Shown piece by piece: positions 29,743-40,900 of a stretch of DNA of 64,000 nt (within the stretch, counting starts at the first letter, position 1; every line of letters begins with the position of its first letter). The position numbers and the translations under genes were made by a program. This stretch comes from an uncultured Lachnospiraceae bacterium (lineage in GTDB: Bacteria > Bacillota > Clostridia > Lachnospirales > Lachnospiraceae): assembly GCA_944384015.1 (NCBI GenBank), contig CALWRT010000045.1, forward strand, positions 1-64,000, given 5' to 3'. Below the pieces are notes generated by a model. The model did not search any database, was not told where the DNA came from, and saw nothing but the letters and a program-made list of their open reading frames with translations.

Positions 29743-31878
29743 ATGGGAACTATTTTAATCAGCGGAAATACGGAGCTGTTTACAGAGAACGTTATAGAAC
29801 GTCTGGCGGAAGAATATAAGGTGATTATAGCTGGGAAAATCTCGGTTTCCGATAAGAATAAGCGAGTAAGAGTCTATCATACACAGCCTGCAGAAGAACA
29901 GTTTCATCAATTGTTCGACGTCTATAGCTTTCAGGCAGTATACTACATAAGCGGATACGCTGACGGAGGAAGAGGTCTGTACGGCGAGATGCAGCAGCTG
30001 GAACAGGTGATGCTGGAATGCGGAAGATCCAGGGTAGAGAAGCTGATAGTCCTGTCCACCCTGGAGAGCCAGAACTATATATTAGGGTATGAGGGTACGG
30101 AGGGGACAAAGGAGTATTCCTCCTCACGGAATTTTGCGGCTGGACAGATGGAGCAGCTCTGCAGATATTTTGTGGAGAAGACGAAGATACGCACTGTCGT
30201 ATTGAGACTGCCGTATTTGGCAGACAGAGTGAATGAACACAATTTTCTTGGAGAAGTATTCCGCTGCATGTATGAGGGAGAACGGGTAATGCTTCCGTAT
30301 CACAGGGAGGATCCGATCGATTTTCTTACGATGTCCGATCTCACGGAATTGCTCTGTCAGATTACAGACGAGACAGAAGATTCCAGCGGGACCTATGATG
30401 TGGTAAGCGGGTATCACTATCAGTATGGAGATCTGGAAGATATGCTGATGCTGGCTGTGCCCGGACAGCAGGTTGTATATGAGAACTATCCCTTCACCGC
30501 TCAGCTGCCTGATTATCCCTATGAATTGAGAAGGAAGTACGGATTTGTCCCGAAAGACAATGTAATGGAAAATATTGGGGCGTACTACCGCATTTATGCG
30601 AGGGAGACTGCGGGAGGAAGGAGGGGACTCGGCGGAAAACTGATGGACATAGCCCGCAGAGCAGGCAAGGGAATATTCAAATATATTGAGTTGATACTCG
30701 TCTTTCTTGCGGCAGAGATTATCAGTTATTTTACTTCCGATTCTATCTATTTCCGTTTTGTCGATGTTCGGCTGTGTTATGTGGTGATTATGGGGACGAT
30801 TCACGGCATGCGTATGGGACTGTTCGCGGCGCTGTTGGAGAGTCTAGTCCTTATTAGAGAATATGCCGTGATAGGAATGAGCGGGACGCTGATTTTTTAC
30901 AATATAGAGAACTGGATTCCGTTCGTCGTCTATCTGACGGCGGGTTCTATTGCAGGTTATGTGTGCGATAAGAGGGGGAACGACCTTTCTTTTACAAAAT
31001 GGCAGTATTCTCTGCTGAGGGATAAATATTTGTTCTTGAGCAATGTATACCACGGAGCTGTAGAGAATAAAGGACAATATAAGAAGCAGATTTTGGGATT
31101 CAAGGACAGTTTCGGCAAAATTTTTGACGCGATCCAGAAGCTGGACAGTGAGCTCCCCGAGAGCGTATTTTTTGATGGACTCAAAGTGTTGGAAGATATA
31201 CTGGAAAATCATACGATTGCCATCTATACGCTGGATTCCTGGCAGAAATTTGGAAGGCTGGCAGTATGTTCCAGCAGCCAGCTGCATAATCTCACCAAAT
31301 CCATTCTCATAGAAGATTACAAGCCAATGTATGAAAAGCTAAAAAGCGGTCAGGTATGGAAGAACACGGATATGGCAGAAGGTTATCCCATGTATGCCTG
31401 CGGCATCTTCCAAAACGGAGAAATGGTGCTGATGATCACAATACAGAAAGCGGAGCCGGAACAGTATGGCATGCACTATATGAATATTTTCCAGATACTG
31501 TGCGGGCTTGTACAGGCGTCATTCCTGCGGGCGAGAGAGTACGAAGAGCTTGCGGAAGAGCGGATTTATTACCCGGATACGCATATTATCTATCCGGATC
31601 GATTTTATCACTTGCTGAGTGTGCAAAAGGAGATGAAGCAGTCTGGTGTTGCCGACTATGTGCTGGTGCGGTTCCTGGACAAAGATAAGAAGCGGATCAG
31701 TGAACTGCTCGCGGGGCTCGTGAGGGCAAGCGATGTTCTGGGGACAGACGAGGAAGGAAATATTTACTTGCTGCTTGTGCAGATGGATGAGAAGAATTTC
31801 CGAATTGTCGGCGACCGGCTGAAGCAGAAGGGGCTGAAATACGGCATTGTTCAACAGGAAGGCAGGAGAGTAGAGTAA
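29743..31878 (+). CDS. pelD: SDR-PelD fusion, c-di-GMP receptor of the Pel-type locus
   Basis: A 711-aa fusion. Residues 1-285 form an SDR/NAD-dependent epimerase-like domain (MGTILISGNTELFTENVIERL; VVLRLPYLAD). Around residues 305-405 come several membrane helices, then a GAF-like domain (about 430-580) and a C-terminal degenerate GGDEF domain. There the inhibitory-site motif RASD (R661-D664) is intact while the catalytic GGDEF position reads EEGNI (670-674). PelD in Pseudomonas binds c-di-GMP at this RxxD site to switch on polymer synthesis. The same role is inferred here. The N-terminal domain may be a PelX-like epimerase or a structural relic; the usual YxxxK motif was not located with confidence. 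Confidence 0.85.
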   Translation: MGTILISGNTELFTENVIERLAEEYKVIIAGKISVSDKNKRVRVYHTQPAEEQFHQLFDVYSFQAVYYISGYADGGRGLYGEMQQLEQVMLECGRSRVEKLIVLSTLESQNYILGYEGTEGTKEYSSSRNFAAGQMEQLCRYFVEKTKIRTVVLRLPYLADRVNEHNFLGEVFRCMYEGERVMLPYHREDPIDFLTMSDLTELLCQITDETEDSSGTYDVVSGYHYQYGDLEDMLMLAVPGQQVVYENYPFTAQLPDYPYELRRKYGFVPKDNVMENIGAYYRIYARETAGGRRGLGGKLMDIARRAGKGIFKYIELILVFLAAEIISYFTSDSIYFRFVDVRLCYVVIMGTIHGMRMGLFAALLESLVLIREYAVIGMSGTLIFYNIENWIPFVVYLTAGSIAGYVCDKRGNDLSFTKWQYSLLRDKYLFLSNVYHGAVENKGQYKKQILGFKDSFGKIFDAIQKLDSELPESVFFDGLKVLEDILENHTIAIYTLDSWQKFGRLAVCSSSQLHNLTKSILIEDYKPMYEKLKSGQVWKNTDMAEGYPMYACGIFQNGEMVLMITIQKAEPEQYGMHYMNIFQILCGLVQASFLRAREYEELAEERIYYPDTHIIYPDRFYHLLSVQKEMKQSGVADYVLVRFLDKDKKRISELLAGLVRASDVLGTDEEGNIYLLLVQMDEKNFRIVGDRLKQKGLKYGIVQQEGRRVE

Positions 31879-31892
31879 AGTTGGGAGTTTTA

Positions 31893-32765
31893 TTGCTGAT
31901 TATTCATATTCTATTATGCATAGCGGTCTACCTATGTATGCGTGTCAGGATATTGAAAAGCACGTCCATGATCATGCCGCTTGTGTGCATGGTTCCGGCG
32001 GCAGGCCTGGCCGCGCTGATCGTGCTGGAAATCAGAAGCCGGGGCAGGCAGGAAATTCTGGAAGAAGTAGGCATCGAGAAATTGAAAATTAATGATGAAA
32101 TCCACAGGAGCATCCTGATGGATGAAGATCCCGCTGAAGACCGGATTGTTCCGCTGCAGGAGGCGCTGCTCATCAATGAGCCGTCCACCCGCCGGGAATT
32201 GATGATGGAGATCATGTACGCCAATCCCAACGATTATGTGGAACAGCTCAAAGAGGCCAGTATGAATGATGACACAGAGGTAGTGCACTATGCAGTGACA
32301 GCGCTGTCAGAACTTCAGAAAGAATACGACCTCCAGTTCCAAGATTTGGAATGGCAGATGAAAAAGGATCCGGATAGCGAGGAATTAGAAGAGCGATATA
32401 CAAACCTGCTCCGCAGATATCTGGACAGCGGTCTGGCAGAAGGCAACGCTAAGATGATAAAGCTTCGGACATACAGCGAGATGCTGGAACGGAGGCTAAA
32501 GGAGAAGGAGGACAGCCTTCGGCTGTATCGGGATAAAGTTGAAACTGACCTTCAAATCAAGGAGTATGAGAAGGCATATGAAATGATTGAGAAGGTATTA
32601 GAAAAATGGGAGAAAAATGAGGCCGGATATCTGCTTTTGCTGAAATATTACGCGGCGATGAACAGAAGAAGAGGTATTGACAGCGTGCTCCGATCCATCG
32701 AGAGAAAAGGAATCTATTTGAGTCCAGAGGGCAGATCGGCTGTCCGTTTCTGGTCGGAGGAATGA
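31893..32765 (+). CDS. pelE: PelE-like membrane protein
   Basis: A protein of about 290 aa with two N-terminal hydrophobic helices (LLIIHILLCIAVYLCM and MIMPLVCMVPAAGLAALIVLE) and a long helical, charged C-terminal part with TPR-like character (residues 110-290). Size, topology and position between pelD and the DUF2194 genes fit PelE, which helps assemble the synthase complex. A TTG at 31881 lacks a good SD; the TTG at 31893, five bases from GGGAG, is preferred. The identification rests mostly on context. Confidence 0.72.
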   Translation: MLIIHILLCIAVYLCMRVRILKSTSMIMPLVCMVPAAGLAALIVLEIRSRGRQEILEEVGIEKLKINDEIHRSILMDEDPAEDRIVPLQEALLINEPSTRRELMMEIMYANPNDYVEQLKEASMNDDTEVVHYAVTALSELQKEYDLQFQDLEWQMKKDPDSEELEERYTNLLRRYLDSGLAEGNAKMIKLRTYSEMLERRLKEKEDSLRLYRDKVETDLQIKEYEKAYEMIEKVLEKWEKNEAGYLLLLKYYAAMNRRRGIDSVLRSIERKGIYLSPEGRSAVRFWSEE

Positions 32766-32816
32766 GATAGTACGGATGAAATCAGTATTTCTATAAAGAA
32801 CAGCAGGTGACAGACA

Positions 32817-34655
32817 ATGAGAAGGGCAAGAAGAAAGCGGCCGTTTCATCTCCAATTTAGACGAATGCAGGCGATCATTGGAGCTTTTATCTGCATAGCG
32901 GTGTTTTTATATCTTGTACAGAGGAATGTAAGCTATCAGCCTCGGAGCAGGCTGCTGGAGCCAGCTGACCAAGACCTTTTGAGCGAAGAGATTCCTGAGC
33001 AGGAAGCGGAATGTCTGATCTTATGGCAGGACGACGCCAGCGGTCTGAGCGGCCTTGCCATGATGGAGAGTGTCTTGGGGCAGATGAAGATTCCGTACGA
33101 TACATGTGAGGGAATCCAGATGGAACCGGAGCATTTGGCGGCTTATGAGACTGTAATATTGTCTATGACGCAGTATAATCTCCTGGGTGACCGGCTGCTG
33201 GATATACTTGACTGGACAGAAAGCGGAGGAGGGCTGCTGATTCTATATCCCCCAGACGGCAACGGAAGCTTCCAGAGTATTGCCCCGCAGCTGGGCATCC
33301 AGAGTCTGGGAAGCAGTATGGCAGTGGTAGAGGGCCTGCATTTTGTCGGCCCGCTCATGATTGGCGGACAGGAGAAGGATTATAAAATTACAGATCCTTA
33401 CGAATCCTCTCTGATGGCAGTTTTGGACTCTGACTGTGAAGTCTATCTGGAATCAGACGATGAGGCGAAGGTTCCCCTTATTTGGAAGAAGAACCAGGGC
33501 GAGGGGACGATTGTTGTGAACAATATGGGATTTTTGGAGAAGGCGTACCGGGGATTTTACAGCGCGTCTTACAGCCTTCTTCAGGATGTGTGCGCCTACC
33601 CGGTTATTAATGCGTCCATTTTTTATATCGATGACTTCCCGTCGCCGGTACCAGGAGGAGAGAGCAATTATATTCAGGAAGATTACGGCATGAACATCAG
33701 TGACTTCTATACGCAGGTCTGGTGGAATGATGTTTATAACCTGGGGAAGGAGTACGGCATCCGCTATACAGGGCTTGTGATCGAACAGTATTCTGACCAG
33801 GTGGAGGGAGAGTTCCAGAGGAACGAGGATACCCAGCGGTATCGCTATTTTGGCAATATGCTCCTCGGCGCAGGCGGAGAGATCGGATTTCATGGCTATA
33901 ACCATATGCCGCTGTGCCTGCTTGGCTTTGAATATGGGGAAGAATATGAATCTTACCGCCTATGGCCGAGCTATGAAGATATGCGGGCGTCTATCACAGA
34001 GCTCGCGGGATTTTGCGCCGAACTATTTCCGGAAGAGAGATTCCGGGTGTATGTTCCGCCGTCGAATATCTTGTCTGAAGAAGGACGGGAGATGCTCAGC
34101 CGGGAGATGGAGGATCTGGCGGCAATTGCCAGTATTTATTTCCCAGGTACTGTGGAATATGAGCAGGAGTTCGATGTAGGGGAAGATGGAATTATCAATA
34201 CCCCCAGGGTGATTTCCGGATATGTACTGGATGATTACATGCAGATCGCGGCGCTGTCGGAACTGAATTTTCACTATGTAAATTCTCATTTCCAGCATCC
34301 GGACGACGTTCTGGACGTGGACAGAGGGGCTGCTCTCGGGTGGGAAGAATTGTTCCATCGCCTGTCAGACTACGTGGAGTGGCTGTACGAAGCGGCTCCT
34401 GACATCCGGACATTGACAGGGACGGAGATGGCCGGGGCAGTACAGAGATATGACGCGATAGGGGTAGAGAGGGAATGGTCGGAGGGAAGACTGGTACTGA
34501 ACCTGACAAATTTCCTGGATGAGGCATGGTTTTTCGTCCGCGTCAACGAGGGTACCCCAGGGACTGTGACTGGCGGGACGCTCACACAGGTTCAAGAAGG
34601 GCTGTACTTGCTGGAGGCCTGGCAGGAACAGGTGGAAATAGAAATTTTGCAGTAG
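32817..34655 (+). CDS. DUF2194 protein, PelA-like polysaccharide deacetylase (active-type)
   Basis: A 612-aa protein with one N-terminal membrane anchor (IIGAFICIAVFLYLVQ), a flavodoxin-like region (about 65-260) and a carbohydrate deacetylase-type C-terminal half. The metal-ligand signatures are present: FYIDDFPSP with D272-D273, and GFHGYNHMP with H359 and H363. A conserved VYVPPSNILSEEG loop follows. DUF2194 proteins take the PelA deacetylase place in Gram-positive Pel loci, so it probably removes acetyl groups from the nascent extracellular polymer. It is 52 bp after pelE and is followed by a degenerate paralogue. Confidence 0.82.
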   Translation: MRRARRKRPFHLQFRRMQAIIGAFICIAVFLYLVQRNVSYQPRSRLLEPADQDLLSEEIPEQEAECLILWQDDASGLSGLAMMESVLGQMKIPYDTCEGIQMEPEHLAAYETVILSMTQYNLLGDRLLDILDWTESGGGLLILYPPDGNGSFQSIAPQLGIQSLGSSMAVVEGLHFVGPLMIGGQEKDYKITDPYESSLMAVLDSDCEVYLESDDEAKVPLIWKKNQGEGTIVVNNMGFLEKAYRGFYSASYSLLQDVCAYPVINASIFYIDDFPSPVPGGESNYIQEDYGMNISDFYTQVWWNDVYNLGKEYGIRYTGLVIEQYSDQVEGEFQRNEDTQRYRYFGNMLLGAGGEIGFHGYNHMPLCLLGFEYGEEYESYRLWPSYEDMRASITELAGFCAELFPEERFRVYVPPSNILSEEGREMLSREMEDLAAIASIYFPGTVEYEQEFDVGEDGIINTPRVISGYVLDDYMQIAALSELNFHYVNSHFQHPDDVLDVDRGAALGWEELFHRLSDYVEWLYEAAPDIRTLTGTEMAGAVQRYDAIGVEREWSEGRLVLNLTNFLDEAWFFVRVNEGTPGTVTGGTLTQVQEGLYLLEAWQEQVEIEILQ

Positions 34656-34692
34656 CGGGAGCTGTCAGGACAGAAGATGGAGGAGAGGCGGA

Positions 34693-36579
34693 ATGGAGAA
34701 AAAACACAGGCAGTATTTATCAGTACTTATCATTCTGGGAGTGTTTCTCCTGATCACGGCAGCCGTCCTAGGGCAGTATGGCTGGATGATCAATCTCTCT
34801 GCCCAGTCAGAGCTGGCTGTCCTGGATGATGAAGTCTTTCAGAAAAGCGCCGGCACCGAGGAGACGGAGAACGGCGGTTGGGACTGCCTCTATTTGTGGG
34901 ACAGCGAGGATGAAAACTCCCAGGTGTTCTATGAGCAGATGCCTCAGATTCTGGAAGATATGCGGGCGGATTATCATATGGAGGATATCAGCCTGGCAGA
35001 TGATGTGGATCTCCAAGGCTATGAGTCGGTGGTCATTGGATTTGCCAATTATCAGGATCACCGGGAGCTGATGCTGAACGTGATGGATTGGACAGAGCAG
35101 GGAGGCCAGCTTCTGATTGCCCAGGTGCCGGAGACTGGAAGCGTATATCGATGGATGAGCCCCAAATTGGGCGTCCGAAATATGGGAGGGACTTATTACG
35201 AGACGGAAGGAATCCGCCTTGTGAGCGATGGAATGCTCACCGGGGATACGCAGGAATATACCGTCGCTTATCCTTATGAGTCTACGCTGGTTGTGGAGCT
35301 GGACGATGAGTGCGAAATCCATCTTGTGACTGCCGACAGCGGCGAGGTGCCCATTCTATGGGAGCGGCCCGCAGGGGCGGGAAGGGTTGTGGTGGTGAAT
35401 CTTGGCCACTATGATAAGGCATACAGGGGTATTTATTCCTTTGCCTACAGCCTGCTTGGCGAATACTGCGCATGGCCGGTGATCAACGCCGCAGCGTTTT
35501 ACCTGGACGGATTCCCGCTTCCGGTCACCCAGAGCGAGAATGGCTATATTACCGCCGTATATGGGGAGAATACAGACCTCTATTCTTTCTATGTAAGAGA
35601 GTGGTGGAATGACCTGATGGAGCTGGCCGCAGAATATGGCATTCACTATTGCGCAGCTATGCTGGAAAATAACGATGATGAGGTGGAACCGCCTTACGAA
35701 GAGAAAGGGACACATAACCGGTATCAATATTTCCTGTCTATGGTGATAGAGAGCGGAGGCGACATGGGATTGTACGGCTACAATCAGCAGCCCTTGTGCC
35801 TGGAAGATCACCCTCTGGTCACTGCGGACGGAAGCACAGGGGTGGATTATGAAGAGGACTTGGGACTTGTCTATTGGAAAAGCAGGGAAGATATCGCGGG
35901 GGCTCTTGAGGAGGCCGTCAGGTTCCAGAAAAGTATATTAGATGGGGCCGATATGTGCGTGTATGTGCCTCCGTCCAATATCTGGTCCGAAGAAGGCATC
36001 CAGGTATTAAAGGACACTCTTCCTGATATTAAGGCAGTAGCAGGGAGCTATCGGGATTCCGGCTACGCGGCAGGTCAGGAATTTGAAGTGGACGAGGATG
36101 GAATGATCTGTACGCCCCGGGTAACATCTGGAAGCTATGTTTCAGAGGAGGCCAGGATGATCGCATTCTCGGAGCTGAACCTGCATTATGTGAATACCCA
36201 CGCCATCTCCCCGAATGATGTGGTGAATCCAGACGCGGGAGCAGATATGGGCTGGCCTGCTATGCTGGAAAGGCTGGAAGAGATGGAGGAGTGGCTCGCC
36301 TCGGCGGCCCCAGATCTGCGGCAGCTGAATGGGCAGGAGACGGCAGCCGCAGTGCAGAGATTTTATTACCTGGATATGAACTGCCGGGAGACAGACAGCG
36401 GCCTGGAGGTGCTGCTCTCCAACTTTCACGATGAAGCTTGGCTGATGCTTCGGCTGAATGAATGGGAGCCGGATTTGGAGGCTGTGGAGGGAGGAGAGCT
36501 GACCAGACTTCAGGGGAATTTATATCTTCTGCGGGCTGACCAGGAACAGATTACCATCCAGAGGGAGACAGGATTATGA
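34693..36579 (+). CDS. DUF2194 paralogue with lost metal ligands (pseudo-deacetylase)
   Basis: A 628-aa paralogue of the preceding protein with the same layout: one N-terminal membrane helix, a flavodoxin-like region and a deacetylase fold. The key residues differ: the DD pair is now D272-G273 (FYLDGFPLP), and the two histidines are Y361 and Q365 (GLYGYNQQP). Scaffold motifs such as CVYVPPSNIWSEEG are kept, so it is not a decaying gene. It may be a scaffold, regulator or polymer-binding partner of the active copy. It overlaps pelF by four bases. Confidence 0.82.
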   Translation: MEKKHRQYLSVLIILGVFLLITAAVLGQYGWMINLSAQSELAVLDDEVFQKSAGTEETENGGWDCLYLWDSEDENSQVFYEQMPQILEDMRADYHMEDISLADDVDLQGYESVVIGFANYQDHRELMLNVMDWTEQGGQLLIAQVPETGSVYRWMSPKLGVRNMGGTYYETEGIRLVSDGMLTGDTQEYTVAYPYESTLVVELDDECEIHLVTADSGEVPILWERPAGAGRVVVVNLGHYDKAYRGIYSFAYSLLGEYCAWPVINAAAFYLDGFPLPVTQSENGYITAVYGENTDLYSFYVREWWNDLMELAAEYGIHYCAAMLENNDDEVEPPYEEKGTHNRYQYFLSMVIESGGDMGLYGYNQQPLCLEDHPLVTADGSTGVDYEEDLGLVYWKSREDIAGALEEAVRFQKSILDGADMCVYVPPSNIWSEEGIQVLKDTLPDIKAVAGSYRDSGYAAGQEFEVDEDGMICTPRVTSGSYVSEEARMIAFSELNLHYVNTHAISPNDVVNPDAGADMGWPAMLERLEEMEEWLASAAPDLRQLNGQETAAAVQRFYYLDMNCRETDSGLEVLLSNFHDEAWLMLRLNEWEPDLEAVEGGELTRLQGNLYLLRADQEQITIQRETGL

Positions 36580-37988
36580 AGATATGCGTAATATTAGAAG
36601 GCTGTTACCCCTATGTGACAGGAGGTGTCTCCACATGGATGCATCAATATATCCAGGCGATGCCGGAGCATGAATTTGTTGTGTGGGCAGTAGGGGCTAA
36701 CGCCAGGGACAGAGGCAAATTCAAATACAAAATGCCGGAAAATGTGACGGAAGTTAGAGAAGTATTCCTGGACGACGCCCTTACTATGCGCTTTGAGAAG
36801 AAAAAGTATTCGTTCAGCGAAGAAGAGCTTTTTGCGCTGAGAGAGTTCGTCAACTGCCGCAGGCCGGATTGGGATCGGCTGTTCCGCATGTATCATGACT
36901 CGAAAGTTTCCCCGATTGAATTCCTGATGAGCGAGGATTTTCTGGAGATCCTCATCAAAATCTGTCATGAAGAGTATCCGTATACGAGCTTTTCGGATCT
37001 CTTTCACACTGTGCGGTCTATGCTGCTGCCGGTGCTCTATATTATGCAGACAGACATACCGGAAGCGGATATTTACCATGCAGTTGCCACAGGCTACAGC
37101 GGGGTGCTGGCAAGGCTTGGAGCTTACGTGAATCACGTCCCTTATATGATTACCGAGCACGGGATCTATACGAGAGAGAGGGAAGAGGAGATCATCCGCG
37201 CGAAATGGGTCCCCCCGGCCTTCAAAAGATTTTGGGTTCGATTTTTCTACATGCTGTCTGAGGCGGCTTATAGTAAGGCATCCATGATTACAAGCCTATT
37301 TGACCGGGCCAGGGAGACGCAGATCGAGATGGGCTGTGATCCGGACAGATGCCGGTACATTACCAACGGGATTCACTATAATCGTTTTAAGGATATCCCG
37401 CTGAAAAGGCCCAATGGCTATATTGACATCGGAGCGGTGCTGCGGATCGCGCCCATCAAAGACGTGAAAACACTGCTCTATGCGTTTGCCGATCTGAAGG
37501 AGCGGGTGCCCAACGCCCGCCTGCATATCGCCGGGCCGGAGGATGATGAAGAGTACGCCCAGGAATGCTATGCCCTCAAGGAGCAGCTTGGATTGGAAGA
37601 CGCCTATTTTCTTGGAACAGTCAATGTTCTGGAATATATGGAGAACTTTGACTTTACAATGCTGACAAGTATTTCTGAAGGGCAGCCGCTGGCAGTGCTG
37701 GAATCCTTCGCCGCCGGGAGGCCCTGTGTAACAACGGATGTGGGCTGCTGCAAGCAGCTCATCTATGGGATGGAGGGAGATGACTTCGGGCAGGCAGGCT
37801 TCGTTGTCCCGCCTATGCACAGGGCTGCTATCAGCGATGCGATGGAACAGCTCTGCGTCCGCCCGGACATGTGTTATCAAATGGGGCAGAACGGGAAGAG
37901 ACGAGTAGAGAAGTTCTTCCGGCATGAAGATATGATCCGCAATTATCAGGAGGCATACGACGAGGTGTTTAGAAAATGGCAGGAATAG
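36576..37988 (+). CDS. pelF: PelF, GT4 glycosyltransferase
   Basis: A 470-aa cytoplasmic glycosyltransferase that polymerises the Pel polysaccharide from UDP-sugars in known systems. The N-terminus MKICVILEGCYPYVTGGVSTWMHQ is the PelF signature. The donor-binding domain has ITNGIHYNRF and the E-x7-E motif SEGQPLAVLE near residue 370. Start and stop overlap both neighbours (four bases with DUF2194, 13 with pelG), a sign of tight translational coupling. Confidence 0.93.
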   Translation: MKICVILEGCYPYVTGGVSTWMHQYIQAMPEHEFVVWAVGANARDRGKFKYKMPENVTEVREVFLDDALTMRFEKKKYSFSEEELFALREFVNCRRPDWDRLFRMYHDSKVSPIEFLMSEDFLEILIKICHEEYPYTSFSDLFHTVRSMLLPVLYIMQTDIPEADIYHAVATGYSGVLARLGAYVNHVPYMITEHGIYTREREEEIIRAKWVPPAFKRFWVRFFYMLSEAAYSKASMITSLFDRARETQIEMGCDPDRCRYITNGIHYNRFKDIPLKRPNGYIDIGAVLRIAPIKDVKTLLYAFADLKERVPNARLHIAGPEDDEEYAQECYALKEQLGLEDAYFLGTVNVLEYMENFDFTMLTSISEGQPLAVLESFAAGRPCVTTDVGCCKQLIYGMEGDDFGQAGFVVPPMHRAAISDAMEQLCVRPDMCYQMGQNGKRRVEKFFRHEDMIRNYQEAYDEVFRKWQE

Positions 37989-40900
37989 GTTTTAGTTTGA
38001 AGCGATTGTTCAGCAAAAAAGGGGTTCTTCAGCTGTGCCGCGCCTACGGTTACGCGGGGGTGATCTGCGCCGGCCCGATGATACTGGGAGTTATCCTGCT
38101 GGCAGGCATGAGCCTAGTATCAAGACTGGCAGGGATGGATTCCCATGACAGGGAATTGATGAATTGCATGCTCACTTACAGCTTGCTCGTATCCCTTACC
38201 GTTACAAGCTGGTTCAATATGGTAACGACCAGATATGTATCGGATATGCTGTATGAAGAGAAGATGGAGAAAATTATGCCCTCTTTCTACGGAAGCTGCT
38301 CTGTCATGCTTGTGATCGGCGGAGTGCTCTATAGCATTTTTCTATTTTTCTCCGGAGTACCGTTCTTATACCAGCTTCTGTGCTTGTGGTTTTCTATGGT
38401 ACTGATTGTTGTCTGGATGCAGATGGTCTATCTGACGGCGCTGAAAGATTACAAGGGAATTGTATTGGCATTTACCATCTCCCTCATGGTTGGCTTCTTG
38501 GCGGCGCTGATCCTGGTTGTCATCGGCTGGGTGAGCATTCCAAGCCTTATGCTTTGCGTGATATTAGCCTATGGAATTTTGATGGTGTGGTATTATAAAT
38601 TGCTGCTGGACTATTTCCCTAAGAGTGATGGAAGCAAATATGCCTTTTTGCGGTGGTTCGATAAATACCGCCCGCTGGCGTTTACAGGAGGGTTCATCAA
38701 TATCGGGCTGTTCGCCCACTTGGTAATTATGTATTTCGGACCTTTGCAGGTGCAGGTGGAAGGATTGTTTTACGGGGCGCCTATGCACGATGTGCCTGCG
38801 CTGTTTGCGTTTTTTTCTATACTAATTACTACCGTGAACTTTGTCACATCCGTGGAGGTGCGGTTCTATCCGGCGTACCGGAATTATTATAGTTTGTTTA
38901 ACGACAACGGATCTATTCGGGATATTGAGCAGGCAGAGGTGGAGATGCTGTCCATTCTGAAGCAGGAGCTGACGTTTAACGGGCATAAGCAGCTGATCTC
39001 TACGATTTTGTTCATCGTGCTCGGGAGCTTCCTGCTGGAGTGGATGCCGATGGGATTTACCGATACGTCTATAGGAATTTACCGTTTTCTCTGCGCAGGT
39101 TATGGAATCTACGCCATCAGCAATACGATTATGCTGATACTGCTGTATTTTGAAGATTATGCCGGGGCCTTGGCCGGAACGTTGGCCTTCGCCGCTGTGA
39201 GCGTGGCGGCGACGATCTATCAGATACTCTTCGTGTCCCCGGTGTTTTTCGGCCTGGGATTCCTGCTGGGCGGAGTGGCCTTCTACTTCATTGTGTGGCT
39301 GAGGTTGGAATGGTATACGAGGAGGCTTCCGTATTTCCTTCTCTGCCGGAAGTCTATGGTAGCCGGAACGGAGAAGGGGCTGTTTGTGAAGCTGTGCGAT
39401 TACCTGGACGGAAGGGATCAGAAAAAGGAAGGCAAGAGGAAGAAGAAATGGAAGGCAAAACGGATGAAATCCGCCATGATGTTCTTGGCATTGTGTATGT
39501 GCGGCCTGAGCGGATGCGTCAGCAGCGGGTCAGACCAGGTGCAGGCGGAAGAGGAAAGAGCGCCAGAGGGGGACTATGTGGAGAAGGAGACGCTTGAGGA
39601 TGAGGAGGAGAAGCTCCAGGAAAACAAGCTGATTTACAGTGAAGATGACGAGACATCCGTGGTTACGATGTATCTCACCCTCAGGGAGGGCAATGAGGCA
39701 GACAATACCGATCACACATGGACAGAAGTCAATACCTATTCCACTTACTATTATGAGGACAATGGGCTGGATCGGTATAACTGCGAGGCGATTCTCCAGA
39801 TAGGAGATGAGAGAGGCCCCTTGGAAGGCGAGTTCGGCTATGGGGAAACAGTGCCCAATGCGGCCGTTCAGATACGCGGGCAGACATCCTCCCGAAATGA
39901 CCAGAAGAATTATAAAATCAGGATCAAAGAGGAGAAAGGAGAATGGCGGGGCCAGAGGACGATCGCTCTTAATAAGCATGTGGGAGATCCAATCCGATTC
40001 CGGAATAAGCTGGCATACGACTTGATCAAGGAAACCCCCCAGATGGTAAGCGCAAGAACTCAGTTTGTCCATCTCTATGTGAAGGACGAAACGGCCGGGG
40101 GAAGCGGAGAATTTGTAGATTACGGACTCTATACCCAAGTGGAACAGATTAATAAGACCTATCTGAAAAATCATGGTTTGGATAATCGGGGGCATCTGTA
40201 TAAGATTAATTTCTTTGAGTGGTATGAGTACGAAGATGTGCTGAAGCTCTCCACCGACCCGGAATATGACGTGACGGCGTTCGAGGAATACTTGGAAATC
40301 AAGGGGAATGATGATCATACGAAACTGCTGAAGACACTGCAGGATGTCAATGACTATTCGATTCCAATAGAAGAAATTGTCGAGAAATATTTTGACATGG
40401 AGAACATATGCTATTGGATGGCCTTTCATATATTAACCGGCAATTATGATGTGGGAGCCCGAAATTATTATATTTACAGCCCGCTGAATTCCGAGAAATG
40501 GTATTTTATATCATGGGACAACGACGCGTCTTTCCCCAGAACTTATTTTCGGATGAATGATGGATATCAGGATGGAGGCTCCTGGGAGAGAGGCTTGACC
40601 CAGTTTATGCATATCGTGCTGTTCAACCGTATCTTCCGGGAGGAGCAGTATCGGGATCAGCTGACGGCGGCGATTGAAGATTTGATGAACAATTATCTGA
40701 CCCAGGAGAAACTGACGGAGATGCTCAGCTCTTATGCAGAAGTGGTGAAGCCGTATGTGTACAGCATACCGGACGCGGAACATGCCCGGGTAGATGAGAC
40801 AGAGTATGATCAGATTCTCGCCGGAATGCCTGGAGAGATACAGGAGAATTATGGATATTACCTGGAGAGCCTTGAGAAGCCGCTGCCCTTCTATGTGGGC

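Noticed and set aside
34693-36579. Second DUF2194 gene as a pseudogene
   Set aside because: The frame is full length with conserved scaffold motifs, so a pseudoenzyme is more likely than a decaying gene.
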